This document shows, piece after piece, positions 16,799 through 27,264 of a stretch of 64,000 nucleotides of DNA. Position 1 is the first letter of the stretch, and every line of letters begins with the position of its first letter. Origin of the DNA: Candidatus Zixiibacteriota bacterium. Its GTDB lineage: Bacteria; Zixibacteria; MSB-5A5; GN15; JACZUZ01. The translations under genes were made by a program, and so were the position numbers. The notes beneath the pieces were generated by a model. The model searched no databases. It was not told the DNA's origin and saw only the letters and a list, made by a program, of their open reading frames with translations. The stretch is from assembly GCA_024280775.1 (NCBI GenBank), contig JAJRPM010000012.1:124001-188000 (forward strand), read 5' to 3'.

Positions 16799-19700
16799 AT
16801 GAGTCTGATTACATCCTCCATTCGCTATCCAGTCACTGTTGTAGTCGGTGTGCTTATTGCCATTCTTGGCGGCATGATGGCGCTGTTTCAAGTGCCAATT
16901 CAACTGACACCTGAAGTGGAAAAACCATTCATCACAGTAACAACCACCTGGTTCGGAGCCTCACCTGAGGAAATCGAAAAAGAAATTGTCGATGAGCAGG
17001 AGAAGTATCTAAAATCTGTCGAGGGACTTCTGAAAATGAATTCAGAGTCTCAAGATGGCTTGGGGACTATTTCACTGGAGTTTCCTGTTGGAACCGACTT
17101 AACCTCCGCCTTAGTCAGGGTCAGCAACAAACTCAAACAGGTTCCGTCGTATCCCGATAATGTCGACCAGCCGGTGGTATCAACAACCGGTCCCTTTGAA
17201 GGGGCAATCGCCTGGTTTATAATCAAAGCTACTGATAGCACAATCTATGTGCCAGAGTTAAAGACACTGGTGGAAGAATTAGTCCAACCCCGCATGGAAC
17301 GTGTGCCGGGAGTGGCGCAAATCAATGTATTCGGAGGTCTCAAGCAGGAATTGCATGTAGACTTCGATGCGCAAACATTAGCCTCAATGGGCATTACAAT
17401 CTCCCAACTAAGCGCGGCTTTACGTTCTGAAAACCGTGACATCTCCGCCGGAGATTTTGGCGAAGGCAAACGCCGCTATGTAGTCCGCACACTTTCGCGC
17501 TATGAGACAATCGAAAGTGTTGAGCAGACGATTGTAGCAATGAAGAGCGGCGCTCCGATTCGAGTGATGGACATAGCAACTGTCTCACTGGATTTTCAAA
17601 AACCGGTTGCCTTGGTGCGTCACTTCGGCAGTCCCTCCATTGCATTCAACGCGCAACGTCAAGTCGGGGCCAATGTTCTGGAGGTGATGGATGGACTTCT
17701 GAAAACCGTGGATGAGGTAAACGAAGAAATCCTCAACCCTCGTGGTCTCAATCTAGAAAATGTCTACCGGGAAACTGTCTATATAGATTCGGCCATCAAG
17801 TTAGTGTTCAACAATATGTTTATTGGTTCGCTGTTGGCAATCTTGGTTTTGTTCTTTTTCCTGCGCTCTACCTCATCTGTTTTGGTAATTGGAATATCTA
17901 TTCCCATATCAATCATCAGCGTGTTCCTCACAATGTATCTATTCGGACGCACTATCAATGTGATTTCATTGGCTGGAATGGCGTTCGCCGCCGGGATGGT
18001 GGTGGACAATGCTATAGTTGTATTGGAAAATATATACCGTCATTTACAAATGGGTAAAACTCGCGCCAAGGCCGCCGCTGATGCGGCCACCGAAGTTTGG
18101 GGCGCGGTGCTGGCATCGACTATCACTACTATCGCGGTGTTCCTGCCTATCCTATTTTTACGTGAGCGCGCCGCACAGCTGTTCAGTGATATCGCAATCG
18201 CCATCTCAACAGCGATTGCAATTTCGCTTATCGTTTCAATAACTGTTATCCCCTCACTGGCGGCAAAAATTCTCAAGGTCTCCGGGCAATTCAAGAACAA
18301 AGATTTCTCTCAAACAAAACTGGGAATCTTTGCCGCTTCAATCGCCCGCCTGGTGGATTTCCTGAATGCCGGTTCTTTGCGAAGAATAGGAACCATAGTC
18401 ATCACTATTGCGCTGACCATTGGCGCTTCATGGTTTCTGCTACCTCCGGCGGAATATCTTCCAACCGGAAACCAAAATCTTATTTTCGCCATACTGCTCC
18501 CCCCACCGGGATACAATCTTGATGAAATGGTAGGAGTCGGAGAATCAATCGAAGACCAGATCTCCTATCTTTGGGAAACCGACGGCCCTGAGGCGGAAAA
18601 ACTTCCCGGCGGCGGTCTGGAGAATTTCTTCTTCGTCGCGACCCCAAAACAAGCATTCATGGGCTTTATTGCTAGAGACCCGAGTAGAGTTAGTGAATTA
18701 CTAGGCCCTGCCAATGGCGTATTAGCGACAGTGCCAGGCTCATTTGGTTTTGCTTCGCAATCATCATTGTTCTCACGAGACTTCGCTGGAAGCCGCTCGG
18801 TGAAAATTGATATAAGCGGCCCAGAGCTGACCAAAGTATTGCCACTGGCCCTGCAAGTTTTTGGACAAATGTCCAGTGTATTGCCCGGTTCCCAGTCACG
18901 CCCAATCCCGGGATTAGATTTAGGAAACCCCGAAGTGCGAGTTATACCTGATAGAGCCCGCGCCGCCGATATGGGACTAACTGCATCGGATATTGGCAAT
19001 GCCATTAACGCAATGGTTGATGGTATGGTAGTCTCAAATTACCGTTATGAAGGAAGAGACTTAGATTTAGTTATCAAAGGCCATACAAGTTTAACGCAAC
19101 ACACACAGGACATCGCCCAACTCCCACTGGCGACACCATCCGGCAGAGTAATTACCATCGCCGATGTCGCAAATGTTAGTATCAAACAGGGGCCGATTCA
19201 GATTAACCACGTCGAAAGACAGCGCACAGTTTCGATTCAGGCTACGCTTCCAACTGATATTCCACTAGAAGAAGCAATGACCCGTATTCAAGAGCAGATA
19301 TTCGAGCCGATGCAAAAGAGCGGTCAAATTGGTGGGCTATATAGTATGCGCATGTCCGGCTCCGCTGATGATTTGAGCAAGTTGAAAGATGCGCTGGGTT
19401 TGAACTTTATCATCGCCCTGACGCTTACATTCCTGCTCTTAGCGGCGCTATTCCAATCTTTTGTCTACCCTCTGGTAATCATGTTGACTGTGCCACTGGC
19501 AACTTTCGGCGGAGCTCTCGGGTTGCGTCTAGTTCACATGATCAACCCCTCACAACAACTCGATGTGCTGACCATGCTCGGCTTTGTAATTCTTATCGGA
19601 ACCGTAATCAACAACTCGATTTTGATTGTGCATCAGGCTTTGCATTTTATGCGCGAGGGTCAAAACGCACGCGAAGCAGTCAAAGAATCAGTGCGAATTC

Positions 19701-19954
19701 GTGTGCGCCCGATTTTAATGTCGACCTCGACATCGGTTCTCGGTATGCTCCCGCTGGTGCTGATGCCCGGAGCCGGCTCGGAGTTATATCGCGGGTTGGG
19801 GTCGGTCGTAGTGGGAGGATTGGCGCTATCATCAGTTATTACATTGGGTTTAACGCCTCTAGTGTTCTCAGCGGCAGTTGAAACTGTAAACAAGGTGCAA
19901 TCAGTTTTTCAAAGAAAAGCAGTCACAAAACCTATAGAAGCAACTGCAAAATAA
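16799..19954 (+). CDS. RND-family efflux permease (AcrB-type)
   Basis: A 1,051-residue inner-membrane transporter of the RND superfamily that uses the proton gradient to export drugs or other hydrophobic compounds. Its layout is normal: a first membrane helix (11-30), a large periplasmic porter loop, helices 2-6 from about 335, a second loop, then helices 8-12 from about 860. TM4 carries AAGMVVDNAIVVLENIYR: the first relay Asp is kept, the second is Asn. TM10 carries GTVINNSILIV in place of the AcrB KNAILIV, so the relay Lys is absent. This pattern is common in many non-enteric RND pumps. GAG-rich spacing to the adaptor suggests one transcript. Confidence 0.95.
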   Translation: MSLITSSIRYPVTVVVGVLIAILGGMMALFQVPIQLTPEVEKPFITVTTTWFGASPEEIEKEIVDEQEKYLKSVEGLLKMNSESQDGLGTISLEFPVGTDLTSALVRVSNKLKQVPSYPDNVDQPVVSTTGPFEGAIAWFIIKATDSTIYVPELKTLVEELVQPRMERVPGVAQINVFGGLKQELHVDFDAQTLASMGITISQLSAALRSENRDISAGDFGEGKRRYVVRTLSRYETIESVEQTIVAMKSGAPIRVMDIATVSLDFQKPVALVRHFGSPSIAFNAQRQVGANVLEVMDGLLKTVDEVNEEILNPRGLNLENVYRETVYIDSAIKLVFNNMFIGSLLAILVLFFFLRSTSSVLVIGISIPISIISVFLTMYLFGRTINVISLAGMAFAAGMVVDNAIVVLENIYRHLQMGKTRAKAAADAATEVWGAVLASTITTIAVFLPILFLRERAAQLFSDIAIAISTAIAISLIVSITVIPSLAAKILKVSGQFKNKDFSQTKLGIFAASIARLVDFLNAGSLRRIGTIVITIALTIGASWFLLPPAEYLPTGNQNLIFAILLPPPGYNLDEMVGVGESIEDQISYLWETDGPEAEKLPGGGLENFFFVATPKQAFMGFIARDPSRVSELLGPANGVLATVPGSFGFASQSSLFSRDFAGSRSVKIDISGPELTKVLPLALQVFGQMSSVLPGSQSRPIPGLDLGNPEVRVIPDRARAADMGLTASDIGNAINAMVDGMVVSNYRYEGRDLDLVIKGHTSLTQHTQDIAQLPLATPSGRVITIADVANVSIKQGPIQINHVERQRTVSIQATLPTDIPLEEAMTRIQEQIFEPMQKSGQIGGLYSMRMSGSADDLSKLKDALGLNFIIALTLTFLLLAALFQSFVYPLVIMLTVPLATFGGALGLRLVHMINPSQQLDVLTMLGFVILIGTVINNSILIVHQALHFMREGQNAREAVKESVRIRVRPILMSTSTSVLGMLPLVLMPGAGSELYRGLGSVVVGGLALSSVITLGLTPLVFSAAVETVNKVQSVFQRKAVTKPIEATAK

Positions 19955-20001
19955 TAATTCTGAAGTACAAGAGAGTCATAAATTACTAGGCAGGACAAGC
20001 A

Positions 20002-21411
20002 ATGATTTTACATAAGAGAATCAACAATCGCATACTACAAATCGGAATTACTTTAATCTTGACATCAATGGCTCCGAGTATCTCGGCCCAAGTCGGCGGA
20101 ACTTTGACACTGACTATAGATCAGGCTATAGATCGAGCCATCAATAAGAACCCGACCTTGAGAATCTCGCAAGAGGCGCTAAACGAGAGCAGGGCTTCTT
20201 CATGGCAAGCGACTACTTCACTGTTACCACGTTTGGATATCACTGGCAATGTCGCGCGCTTCGACCCCAATTTGTTCAGCACCGAGTCATTTGTAACAAT
20301 CGACGAGCAACGTAGCGCGCAGTTACGCGCCTCATATAGCCTGCTATCCGGTGGTGAGAAACTCGGCAGAACCAGAGCCGCGCGCGCGCTGGCTAAAGCG
20401 GCCATGCATAATCATGAAGCGTCTCGACTGGCGACGATTCAACTTGTTCGCACTGTATTCTATGATGTCTTGATGATGGCCCAACTGGTGGATGTAGCTC
20501 AAGAGGCGGTTGACATCAATAAAGAAGAAGTTCGCCGCGCCAAGGTTCAGTTTGATATTGGCGAGGCCGCGAAAATCAATGTCTTGCGCGCCGAAGTGCA
20601 AATGGCAAACTCAATTCCTGAACTTCTACGCGCCAAACATAACTATCGCCTCACCAAAGCGCGTTTGGCGAATATTGTGGCCTTTGATCTAGATCCGTCA
20701 GATATCGAAGCAAGCTCATTGATTATCGACGGAACTCTGGAATCCTCACGTCGACTTAACCTTCCACCACTCGGAAGACTAATCACAGCCGCCAAAACCA
20801 ATCGCCCTGAATTGCGTAGCGCGCAAAATCAAAAAAGCGCCGCCAAAGGTGAGGCCTGGACAGCCTGGTCCGGGATGTTACCACGAGTGGACTTGTATGG
20901 CGCCTGGGATTGGCGTGGTGCTGATGGTAACATCAATATCAACGTTGGGCAATCAAGATTTGTAAGTAACAACAAAGGTTGGGAAATCGGCGCAGTAGCG
21001 AGCATGCCACTCTTTGATTTCTTTGGAAATGTCAAAGGCATTCAGGCCGGAAAGGCCAAAGTACGTCAGGCTGAAATCGCCCAGGAAGACTTGGGTCGTC
21101 AGATTGATTTGGAAGTGCGCACATCATATAGCGGCTACCTCGAAACAGTTGAATCACTACGCTCACAGGAAAAGAATGTGGAACGAGCCAGAGAGTCCCT
21201 AAGACTTTCTCGTGAATCGCAATCCGCCGGTGAGGCGACACAGCTCGATGTGCAACAAGCGCAATTGGACTTGACTCAGGCAAGGTCTCTGTTTGCCACT
21301 GCCAGTCGTAACTTGCTTATTGCAGAATCGTCACTACTCTCATCAATCGGACTAGCTGACTTGCAACAAGCCGAAAGATTTGGAATCACTGTCGAATCAC
21401 TTCAACAGTAG
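20002..21411 (+). CDS. TolC-family outer membrane efflux protein
   Basis: A 469-residue outer-membrane channel, last gene of the efflux operon. A signal peptide (1-30, ending SISAQ) is followed by two OEP repeats, the first starting LTLTIDQAIDRAINKNPTLRIS. Long coiled-coil helices are seen around 130-190 and 350-430 (ESQSAGEATQLDVQQAQLDLTQARS is the conserved second-repeat mark). Trimers form a barrel and periplasmic tunnel docking on the adaptor. AGGACAAG lies before the start. Its last 15 bases overlap the convergent subtilase gene, so the two transcripts run into each other. Confidence 0.94.
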   Translation: MILHKRINNRILQIGITLILTSMAPSISAQVGGTLTLTIDQAIDRAINKNPTLRISQEALNESRASSWQATTSLLPRLDITGNVARFDPNLFSTESFVTIDEQRSAQLRASYSLLSGGEKLGRTRAARALAKAAMHNHEASRLATIQLVRTVFYDVLMMAQLVDVAQEAVDINKEEVRRAKVQFDIGEAAKINVLRAEVQMANSIPELLRAKHNYRLTKARLANIVAFDLDPSDIEASSLIIDGTLESSRRLNLPPLGRLITAAKTNRPELRSAQNQKSAAKGEAWTAWSGMLPRVDLYGAWDWRGADGNININVGQSRFVSNNKGWEIGAVASMPLFDFFGNVKGIQAGKAKVRQAEIAQEDLGRQIDLEVRTSYSGYLETVESLRSQEKNVERARESLRLSRESQSAGEATQLDVQQAQLDLTQARSLFATASRNLLIAESSLLSSIGLADLQQAERFGITVESLQQ

Positions 21412-24384
21412 CATTTTTCTTGATAGTGTGTTTTCGCCGCGTTTGAGCTGATAGAAGTACATCCCCGAAGCAACAAGATTACCATCATCATCGGCGCTAT
21501 TCCACCTAACAGTGTAGGTGTCGGCTTCCTGATGCAAATTTACTAATTCACGCACTCGTTGCCCCAACACATTGTAGATAGTCAGTGTTACCTTCCCCGG
21601 CGCCTCCAGCGCATACTCTATCTTTGTTGCAGGGTTGAAAGGGTTGGGGAAGTTTTGCTCCAAACGGAATGTCGTTGGTTTGGGAGAACCGGGGGTTTCT
21701 CCAGAGGTGAGGATGCTATCTAATTGCTCTCTGACAGCTACAACAGTTGACTGTAATTCGGATAATTCGTTTCCGGCTATGATTGCAAAGATAGCATGCG
21801 CGGAATCTCCGGCGGTAATAGTGTATGGTCCGGTAGAAATAAAATGCGCCAGATCCGCCTGTTCAAACACTGAGGCCTTCTCAAATCTCGATGAAATAGC
21901 GTGATACTTAAATGATTCAGTGAACGGGTTTCTTAAATTGCCGAACTCCGACATGTTCTGAACATAATGACCACTGAGACCCTTGGAATTCAACACCGCG
22001 ATTCCACGATACATGCCGGTGTCACCATTGATATAACCCATATAGCCCAAGTCGTTTTGCGAATCGAATGAGCCGAAGTTTTCGTTCAGGGCGCCAATGT
22101 CCCAATCGGCGAACATGCCGACATAAACTCCCCCGACACTCACACCCGAATTGTTGACTATCGTATAGTCAATCACAACCACATTATCGAGCGGCGCCTC
22201 TCTCCAACCGAATGTGCGTTGACGCACCACAAAACCCAGTGGTGTTTCCGCCAGTGTATCAGCAAAGGAGCTAACAGTTTCTAAGTCAGCTACATGACCA
22301 TCTGGAATGTCATTGTGAATAGTAAGACTCAACGCGCCACCCGGGGAGGGAGTAAAGTCTCTGTCGGGTTCAAGACCGATATTGCGAATTCCATCTGAAA
22401 CATGAGCGGAGTCCAACCCGATTACGAATGCCATCTCAAACAAACTTGAGCGTTTTTCACCTTCAAATCTTAAGCCCGAGAACCCCAGCGGGGTGTATGA
22501 GTCATCGGCGAATCCATACTCTCCAAAATTTGAAACGGTGAAACTCATTCTGTTTGACTTATGGGTGTAAAACTGTTTTCCAACTCTGGCTCCGTTGAGA
22601 ACATAAAGCCTCTCAAGCTGACGCACTCCATTGTCGGCGGTAATCAAGAAATCAAAAGGAATGACACTACCAACTGACAGAGTGTCATCAACTTCAATTA
22701 CAATCTCTTCAACACTAGACGCCGAAGCTCCGGGAGCCAATGTACCAAAAGTCACAGAACCGGACGTCACAGAAGCGCTTTGCGGTGAAGTGACTATTCT
22801 TCCGCGAACAAAACTCGCAGCGACCTCGGAGCTAACATTTTCAATCCGCACTCGTGCGCGCAATACTCCAATTTCATCGGGACGATTGGGAGTCAAAGCC
22901 GTAACCCGCAGCGCTGGACGCTCTAACTCGGGAATCTCATCAAGCGCCGCAAGAGCATTAACATATCCCCAACCATAATCGTAATCAGGTCCGACGGAAC
23001 CCAAATCTCGCGCACCAGCTAGAAGAGCGCTCTTGATTTGTTCTGGTGAGGCGTTTGGATTTTTTTCTCTTAACAGCGCTACAATCCCAGAGACATGCGG
23101 AGCCGCCATAGAAGAACCGGAGCTATATCCGTATTGACCATTTGGAATGCAACTACGAATGTTAACTCCCGGAGCGACAACATTAGGTTTTACACTAACT
23201 CCATCACAATCAGAAGGCCCTCGCGAGGAAGCGGCGGCCAGAGTCGGCGTTCCCGGGGTTCGATGATCCACAAAACCTGTTGCAAAACAATCAATAGAAT
23301 CGAGAGCGCGGTTGGCGGGATTACGAATTGTCTGCGCTCCCTGTCGCCCCTCATTGCCCGCCGCAAAGATATTAACTATTCCTAAGGCCTCAGTATTCTC
23401 TATCAAACGATGAAACAATTCATTGCAACCAAGAACTGAATTTGGCGCTCCCCAACTGTGATTTATCACATCCGGCACATCAGATATCGTATTGGGATCT
23501 CCATCAGGATCCGCGGCCCATTCGAAGGCATCGACAATCGAAGCCCCCGGAATATCAATCACCGCCGCAGATATCCATCGAGCTCCGGGCGCCACACCCA
23601 CTGTGTCACCATTGAGAGTGTCACGACCCAGCATAATACCCATAGTGTGACTTCCATGATTCGGCAATGATGAATTGCTCACTACATGTGGAAATGATTC
23701 CCGGTCAATCGGGTCAAACCATGCCGCCGATGAGTTGCCGTCGAGTCCCTTCCATGATGCGCGTAGCGCTTGATGTCTTCCATCGATTCCAGTGTCGAAA
23801 GAGCAAATCACTCGACCGGCCCCAGTGTACCCTCGTGACCATGCCGCTCGAGCTCGCACTGATTCCAGGTTTGTTTCCACCGAACCTGTGGCTCCACTGA
23901 CAGGTCGGTATGCAGCGCTTATTGGAATCGAGGCAATCAATTGCGGGCTTGGAGGAGTAACGATCTCCGAAACATACTGCAGTTTTGCCAGTTTCTCCAC
24001 TTCCTCTTCTTCTAGTGTCACTGCAAAAGAAGCGGTAATCCAATGACTCTTATATGAAATAATCTTACCGGCAATCAGCGCGGCTTCCAGCTTTGGCTGT
24101 AGAAGACGCCTGGCTCTTTCCGCTTCTTCCTCTAGATGCGCCCTGACAAAATCATAGCGCTGCCTACGCGATAATCCGATAAGCGAATCACGAAACGCTG
24201 CTGAGTTGATTGGGTTGTAACCGGGATTTGTGTTATCAGATTCGGAAAATTGCGGAATTACAATCACCGTAACAGTGTCAGAATCAGATGCAAAACAACT
24301 GTGACCTGATGAAACCGTAATTAGTAACGATCCGCAAAGGGTAAGTACAAAATCTCTAAGTAAATGGGCTGATAGTCTTTTCAT
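21397..24384 (-). CDS. Secreted subtilisin-like serine protease with C-terminal FlgD-like/sorting module
   Basis: A 995-residue exported S8 protease. After a signal region (about 1-33) and a propeptide-like stretch (60-150), the catalytic domain has D197 in SFDTGID, H243 in NHGSHTMG, the oxyanion Asn N344 in AAGNEG and S425 in GSSMAAPH. All key residues are present. A long beta-rich middle follows, and the last 90 residues form a FlgD-Ig-like/type A sorting module (EQNFPNPFNPATKIEYAL, LGQRVREL, ASGMYFYQL, SRKMLLLK). In Bacteroidota that module directs T9SS export; in other FCB phyla its role is unclear. It is probably a cell-surface or released protease. Confidence 0.93.
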   Translation of the reverse strand: MKRLSAHLLRDFVLTLCGSLLITVSSGHSCFASDSDTVTVIVIPQFSESDNTNPGYNPINSAAFRDSLIGLSRRQRYDFVRAHLEEEAERARRLLQPKLEAALIAGKIISYKSHWITASFAVTLEEEEVEKLAKLQYVSEIVTPPSPQLIASIPISAAYRPVSGATGSVETNLESVRARAAWSRGYTGAGRVICSFDTGIDGRHQALRASWKGLDGNSSAAWFDPIDRESFPHVVSNSSLPNHGSHTMGIMLGRDTLNGDTVGVAPGARWISAAVIDIPGASIVDAFEWAADPDGDPNTISDVPDVINHSWGAPNSVLGCNELFHRLIENTEALGIVNIFAAGNEGRQGAQTIRNPANRALDSIDCFATGFVDHRTPGTPTLAAASSRGPSDCDGVSVKPNVVAPGVNIRSCIPNGQYGYSSGSSMAAPHVSGIVALLREKNPNASPEQIKSALLAGARDLGSVGPDYDYGWGYVNALAALDEIPELERPALRVTALTPNRPDEIGVLRARVRIENVSSEVAASFVRGRIVTSPQSASVTSGSVTFGTLAPGASASSVEEIVIEVDDTLSVGSVIPFDFLITADNGVRQLERLYVLNGARVGKQFYTHKSNRMSFTVSNFGEYGFADDSYTPLGFSGLRFEGEKRSSLFEMAFVIGLDSAHVSDGIRNIGLEPDRDFTPSPGGALSLTIHNDIPDGHVADLETVSSFADTLAETPLGFVVRQRTFGWREAPLDNVVVIDYTIVNNSGVSVGGVYVGMFADWDIGALNENFGSFDSQNDLGYMGYINGDTGMYRGIAVLNSKGLSGHYVQNMSEFGNLRNPFTESFKYHAISSRFEKASVFEQADLAHFISTGPYTITAGDSAHAIFAIIAGNELSELQSTVVAVREQLDSILTSGETPGSPKPTTFRLEQNFPNPFNPATKIEYALEAPGKVTLTIYNVLGQRVRELVNLHQEADTYTVRWNSADDDGNLVASGMYFYQLKRGENTLSRKMLLLK

Positions 24385-24676
24385 TATCTGACTTCGTCGT
24401 CAGGGATGTCGCGCAAGTAGTTGAAGACGGGAAGACACATTTCCAGCCATATTCAGCCAAGTTCCGCGGCAAGTTATGCTCCTCAACTCACCGGTGAAAC
24501 AGGTTGTCCATTATAAGTAATAACTACCAAGAGTTGTAGTGTTTTTTACCTACTTGTGTCTGCCTTTGAATAGTCAGTCAATCGAGCTAACTATTCAATA
24601 ACTTTGACTTTTGGCTTGGGCAAAAAAACGAAGTATGATGTTAGTCACTCTGAGAAAGTTGGAGCGCAGAATATTG

Positions 24677-25642
24677 CTAGATACTAATTCCACCTACCGG
24701 AGTTCGATTCAGCTTTTTGGCTGTGAACCAGCTAACGGTTGAACGCAAACCTTCCTCAAAACTAACCGGCGGAGCAAACCCGAACTCGGACTCCAGCAAG
24801 TCGCCTGAGCCATAGGAATGGAGAATATCACCCTGACGGGCCTCCTCATAGGTCGCTTCCTGATTGGTATTCATGATTGCGCGCAACTTATCGAGAAGAC
24901 AATTGAGAGTATACTGGCCACCGCAGGCGACATTGTAAGCCTTGCCGACAATTTCCGGCTTGGTTGCCGCGGCGATATTGGAAGCCACTGCATGCGAAAT
25001 GTGAGTAAAATCTCTTGATTGTTCTCCATCGCCATAGACGGTAGGGGGTTTTCCCTCAGCCAAAGCGGTGATGAAACGGGGAATTACTGCTGAATAATCC
25101 GAATTGGGGTCCTGGCGAGGTCCAAAGATATTAAAATAGCGCAAAGAAACTGTCGGTAGGCGATACAACTCCCAAAACACGCGCAGGTAATACTCGCCGG
25201 TGAGCTTGGTAATCGCATACGGGCTCATCGGGCTGGGGGTCATTGACTCCTCCTTTGGCAAAACCTCAGAGTCGCCATAAATAGATGAGGATGACGCCAG
25301 CACTACTTTCTTGATCTCGAATCTACGCGCGCATTCAAGCACATTCAATGTGCCATTGATGTTGACATCATTGCTGGTGAGTGGATTCTTGACCGAACGA
25401 GGAACTGATGGGAGAGCCGCTTGGTGAAGCACATAATCACAGCCCTCCACCGCTTCGCTTACAGTCCAAAAATCACGAATATCACCCTCGATCAGCTCAA
25501 TATTCGGAAGAGCCTCAGTGAGGTTTGACATATGCCCCGAGGAAAAATTGTCGAGCACACGAACCTGCTCCCCTCGTTTCAACAACTCGGTAACAATATT
25601 ACTGCCTATAAAACCGGCTCCACCTGTTACTAAATAACGCAT
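24677..25642 (-). CDS. NAD-dependent epimerase, UDP-glucose/UDP-GlcNAc 4-epimerase type
   Basis: An extended short-chain dehydrogenase that inverts the C4 hydroxyl of a nucleotide sugar in the cytoplasm. The NAD loop is TGGAGFIG (residues 6-13). The catalytic triad is Ser near 118-120 in ASSSSIYG, Y142 and K146 in YAITK. RYFNIFGPRQDPNSDYSAVIP is typical of the WbpP/GalE group feeding surface polysaccharide. CGGAG six bases upstream fixes the start. It lies in a run of sugar genes with a second SDR and a GT-C glycosyltransferase. The donor sugar cannot be decided from sequence. Confidence 0.9.
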   Translation of the reverse strand: MRYLVTGGAGFIGSNIVTELLKRGEQVRVLDNFSSGHMSNLTEALPNIELIEGDIRDFWTVSEAVEGCDYVLHQAALPSVPRSVKNPLTSNDVNINGTLNVLECARRFEIKKVVLASSSSIYGDSEVLPKEESMTPSPMSPYAITKLTGEYYLRVFWELYRLPTVSLRYFNIFGPRQDPNSDYSAVIPRFITALAEGKPPTVYGDGEQSRDFTHISHAVASNIAAATKPEIVGKAYNVACGGQYTLNCLLDKLRAIMNTNQEATYEEARQGDILHSYGSGDLLESEFGFAPPVSFEEGLRSTVSWFTAKKLNRTPVGGISI

Positions 25643-26210
25643 AGTTCTCCGCTTCTATCCTTGATGTCCGTTAACAATTTCACAGCGCCTGACAGGGCGA
25701 TTCCCTCAAGCCACAAAAACCTTGTGGCTTAGGGGCCTAATATTCTGTATCGGCCAAAATGCGGCGCCAGTTAAGACCCTTTCGTAGATGTCTCTTGTGA
25801 AGAGAAAGAATGCCGGAGAACATCCTTTCAATATTACCTCTGGCGAAACCAATCGAGCGATACTTTGGAGCTTTCTCGTAATCTATTGAACAGTAAGGAG
25901 ACTTACGATAGTAACTCGATGCGGCAGACAAAGTAAGATTCAATATAGAAAAGTCAAACATTTTTGACGAATTAAGGTAGGATTTGACATCTAAGGTGGC
26001 AATATCCCCCGGAATACCTACAAGCGTAACTGATTATTGCATCAGCAGTTGGTCGACAAACTGACCCAGAGATACAGGGGCAAGAGAGAAAATGGTGGAA
26101 ATCAACCATTTTACGATCAACAACCTGCGACTTTCAAACGCCTATTAGTTAACCTGCTGTCTAGCATCAGCCTAAGGAGAAAAACATAGCCAAGTAACAG
26201 TGTTACGGCT
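25643..26210. other. Gene-free stretch inside the sugar cluster
   Basis: This stretch separates the two epimerase genes. It holds a 9-bp hairpin, AAGCCACAA (25708-25716) with TTGTGGCTT (25722-25730), near the 3' end of a 74-codon minus-strand frame (25737-25961). That frame has no ribosome site and no family resemblance, though its Lys/Arg/Tyr-rich composition could mark a decayed transferase end. I see nothing else. Confidence 0.4.
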
Positions 26211-27248
26211 CTATATCCGGTATTCGGAGGGATTATCAATAGTTCGGGCGCGCCAATACTCAATAGTTTTGGTCAACCCTTCTCTGAGCGAAACCTGGGA
26301 TTTGAAACCACACAGTTTCTCTGCTTTTGAGCCATCACCCAACAATCTTGTTACCTCAGATTTCTTGGGACGCACACGCTTTTTGTCGGTAATTACCGTG
26401 AGTTTCCCGCCCAGAATCTTACCAACTTCATCGACAACACCGCCGATAGAAGTTTCGATTCCAGAGCACAGATTAACTGTCTCCCCTTTGGTTTTCGCGC
26501 TGGCGGCGCAATGCGCAATTCCTCGGGCAGTATCGGTGGCAAAGAGGAAATCCCGCTTGGTGTTTGTCTGGCCTAACCTGATTGATGAAGATTTCAAAGC
26601 CTGTGAGATGATAGTTGGAATCACTGCACGTGGCGACTGACGCGGACCATAGGTATTGAAGGGGCGAATTATTGTAACCGGCAGACCATAGCTGGCCGCG
26701 TAGGATTCGGCCATTTTATCTGAGGCGACTTTTGAGGCGGCATAGGGTGACTGTGGCGCCAGTGGATGTGACTCATCAATAGGCGCAAACTGTGCGCTTC
26801 CGTAAACTTCTGAAGTTGACGTAGCGACAAAACGTTTCAATGAGCCAACCTCGCGGGCTGCCTGTAGCAGATTTGCAGTACCGATCGCATTCACCTGCAA
26901 AAAATCTCGTGGTGAAAGATACGAATAGGGAATGGCGATTTGTGCGGCGAGATGGAATATGTATTCTGTTCCCTCCACTGCGCGTTGGCAACTTTCAGGG
27001 TCACGAATATCACCAAATACACAGCGATATTTTTCGTCACTACTTTCTGAGACAGAACCAGAGACAGAACCGAAGTCCAATGCGCCTCTTGAGCCATGTG
27101 AGGTATAGCGAAAAAATGCAGTCACATCACAACCCAACTCGCAAAGCAACTCAACCAAATGCGAGCCAATAAATCCGCCGGCGCCAGTAACTAGAACACG
27201 GGCGCCGTTTAGCTTCTTCAAAATTGTGGCTGGCTTTTGTTTGGTCAT
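26211..27248 (-). CDS. NAD-dependent sugar 4,6-dehydratase, LegB/GDP-mannose-dehydratase-like
   Basis: An extended SDR of 345 residues acting on a nucleotide sugar. NAD loop TGAGGFIG is at residues 21-28, then FFRYTSHGSRGALDF, which resembles the opening of LegB-type dehydratases (FxRYNSxxxxGxLD). The catalytic Thr/Ser lies in ATSTSEVYG (near 144) and Tyr/Lys are Y169 and K173 in YAASK. RPFNTYGPRQSPRAVIPTII is also typical. 4,6-dehydration is the first step toward deoxy- or amino-sugars such as legionaminic acid; which one is not known. It begins 16 bases after the glycosyltransferase on the same strand. Confidence 0.85.
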   Translation of the reverse strand: MTKQKPATILKKLNGARVLVTGAGGFIGSHLVELLCELGCDVTAFFRYTSHGSRGALDFGSVSGSVSESSDEKYRCVFGDIRDPESCQRAVEGTEYIFHLAAQIAIPYSYLSPRDFLQVNAIGTANLLQAAREVGSLKRFVATSTSEVYGSAQFAPIDESHPLAPQSPYAASKVASDKMAESYAASYGLPVTIIRPFNTYGPRQSPRAVIPTIISQALKSSSIRLGQTNTKRDFLFATDTARGIAHCAASAKTKGETVNLCSGIETSIGGVVDEVGKILGGKLTVITDKKRVRPKKSEVTRLLGDGSKAEKLCGFKSQVSLREGLTKTIEYWRARTIDNPSEYRI

Positions 27249-27264
27249 CTTTGGTTTCTAATTT

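Noticed and set aside
25737-25961. 74-codon minus-strand frame in the sugar cluster
   Set aside because: No Shine-Dalgarno and no family resemblance; left as part of a gene-free stretch.
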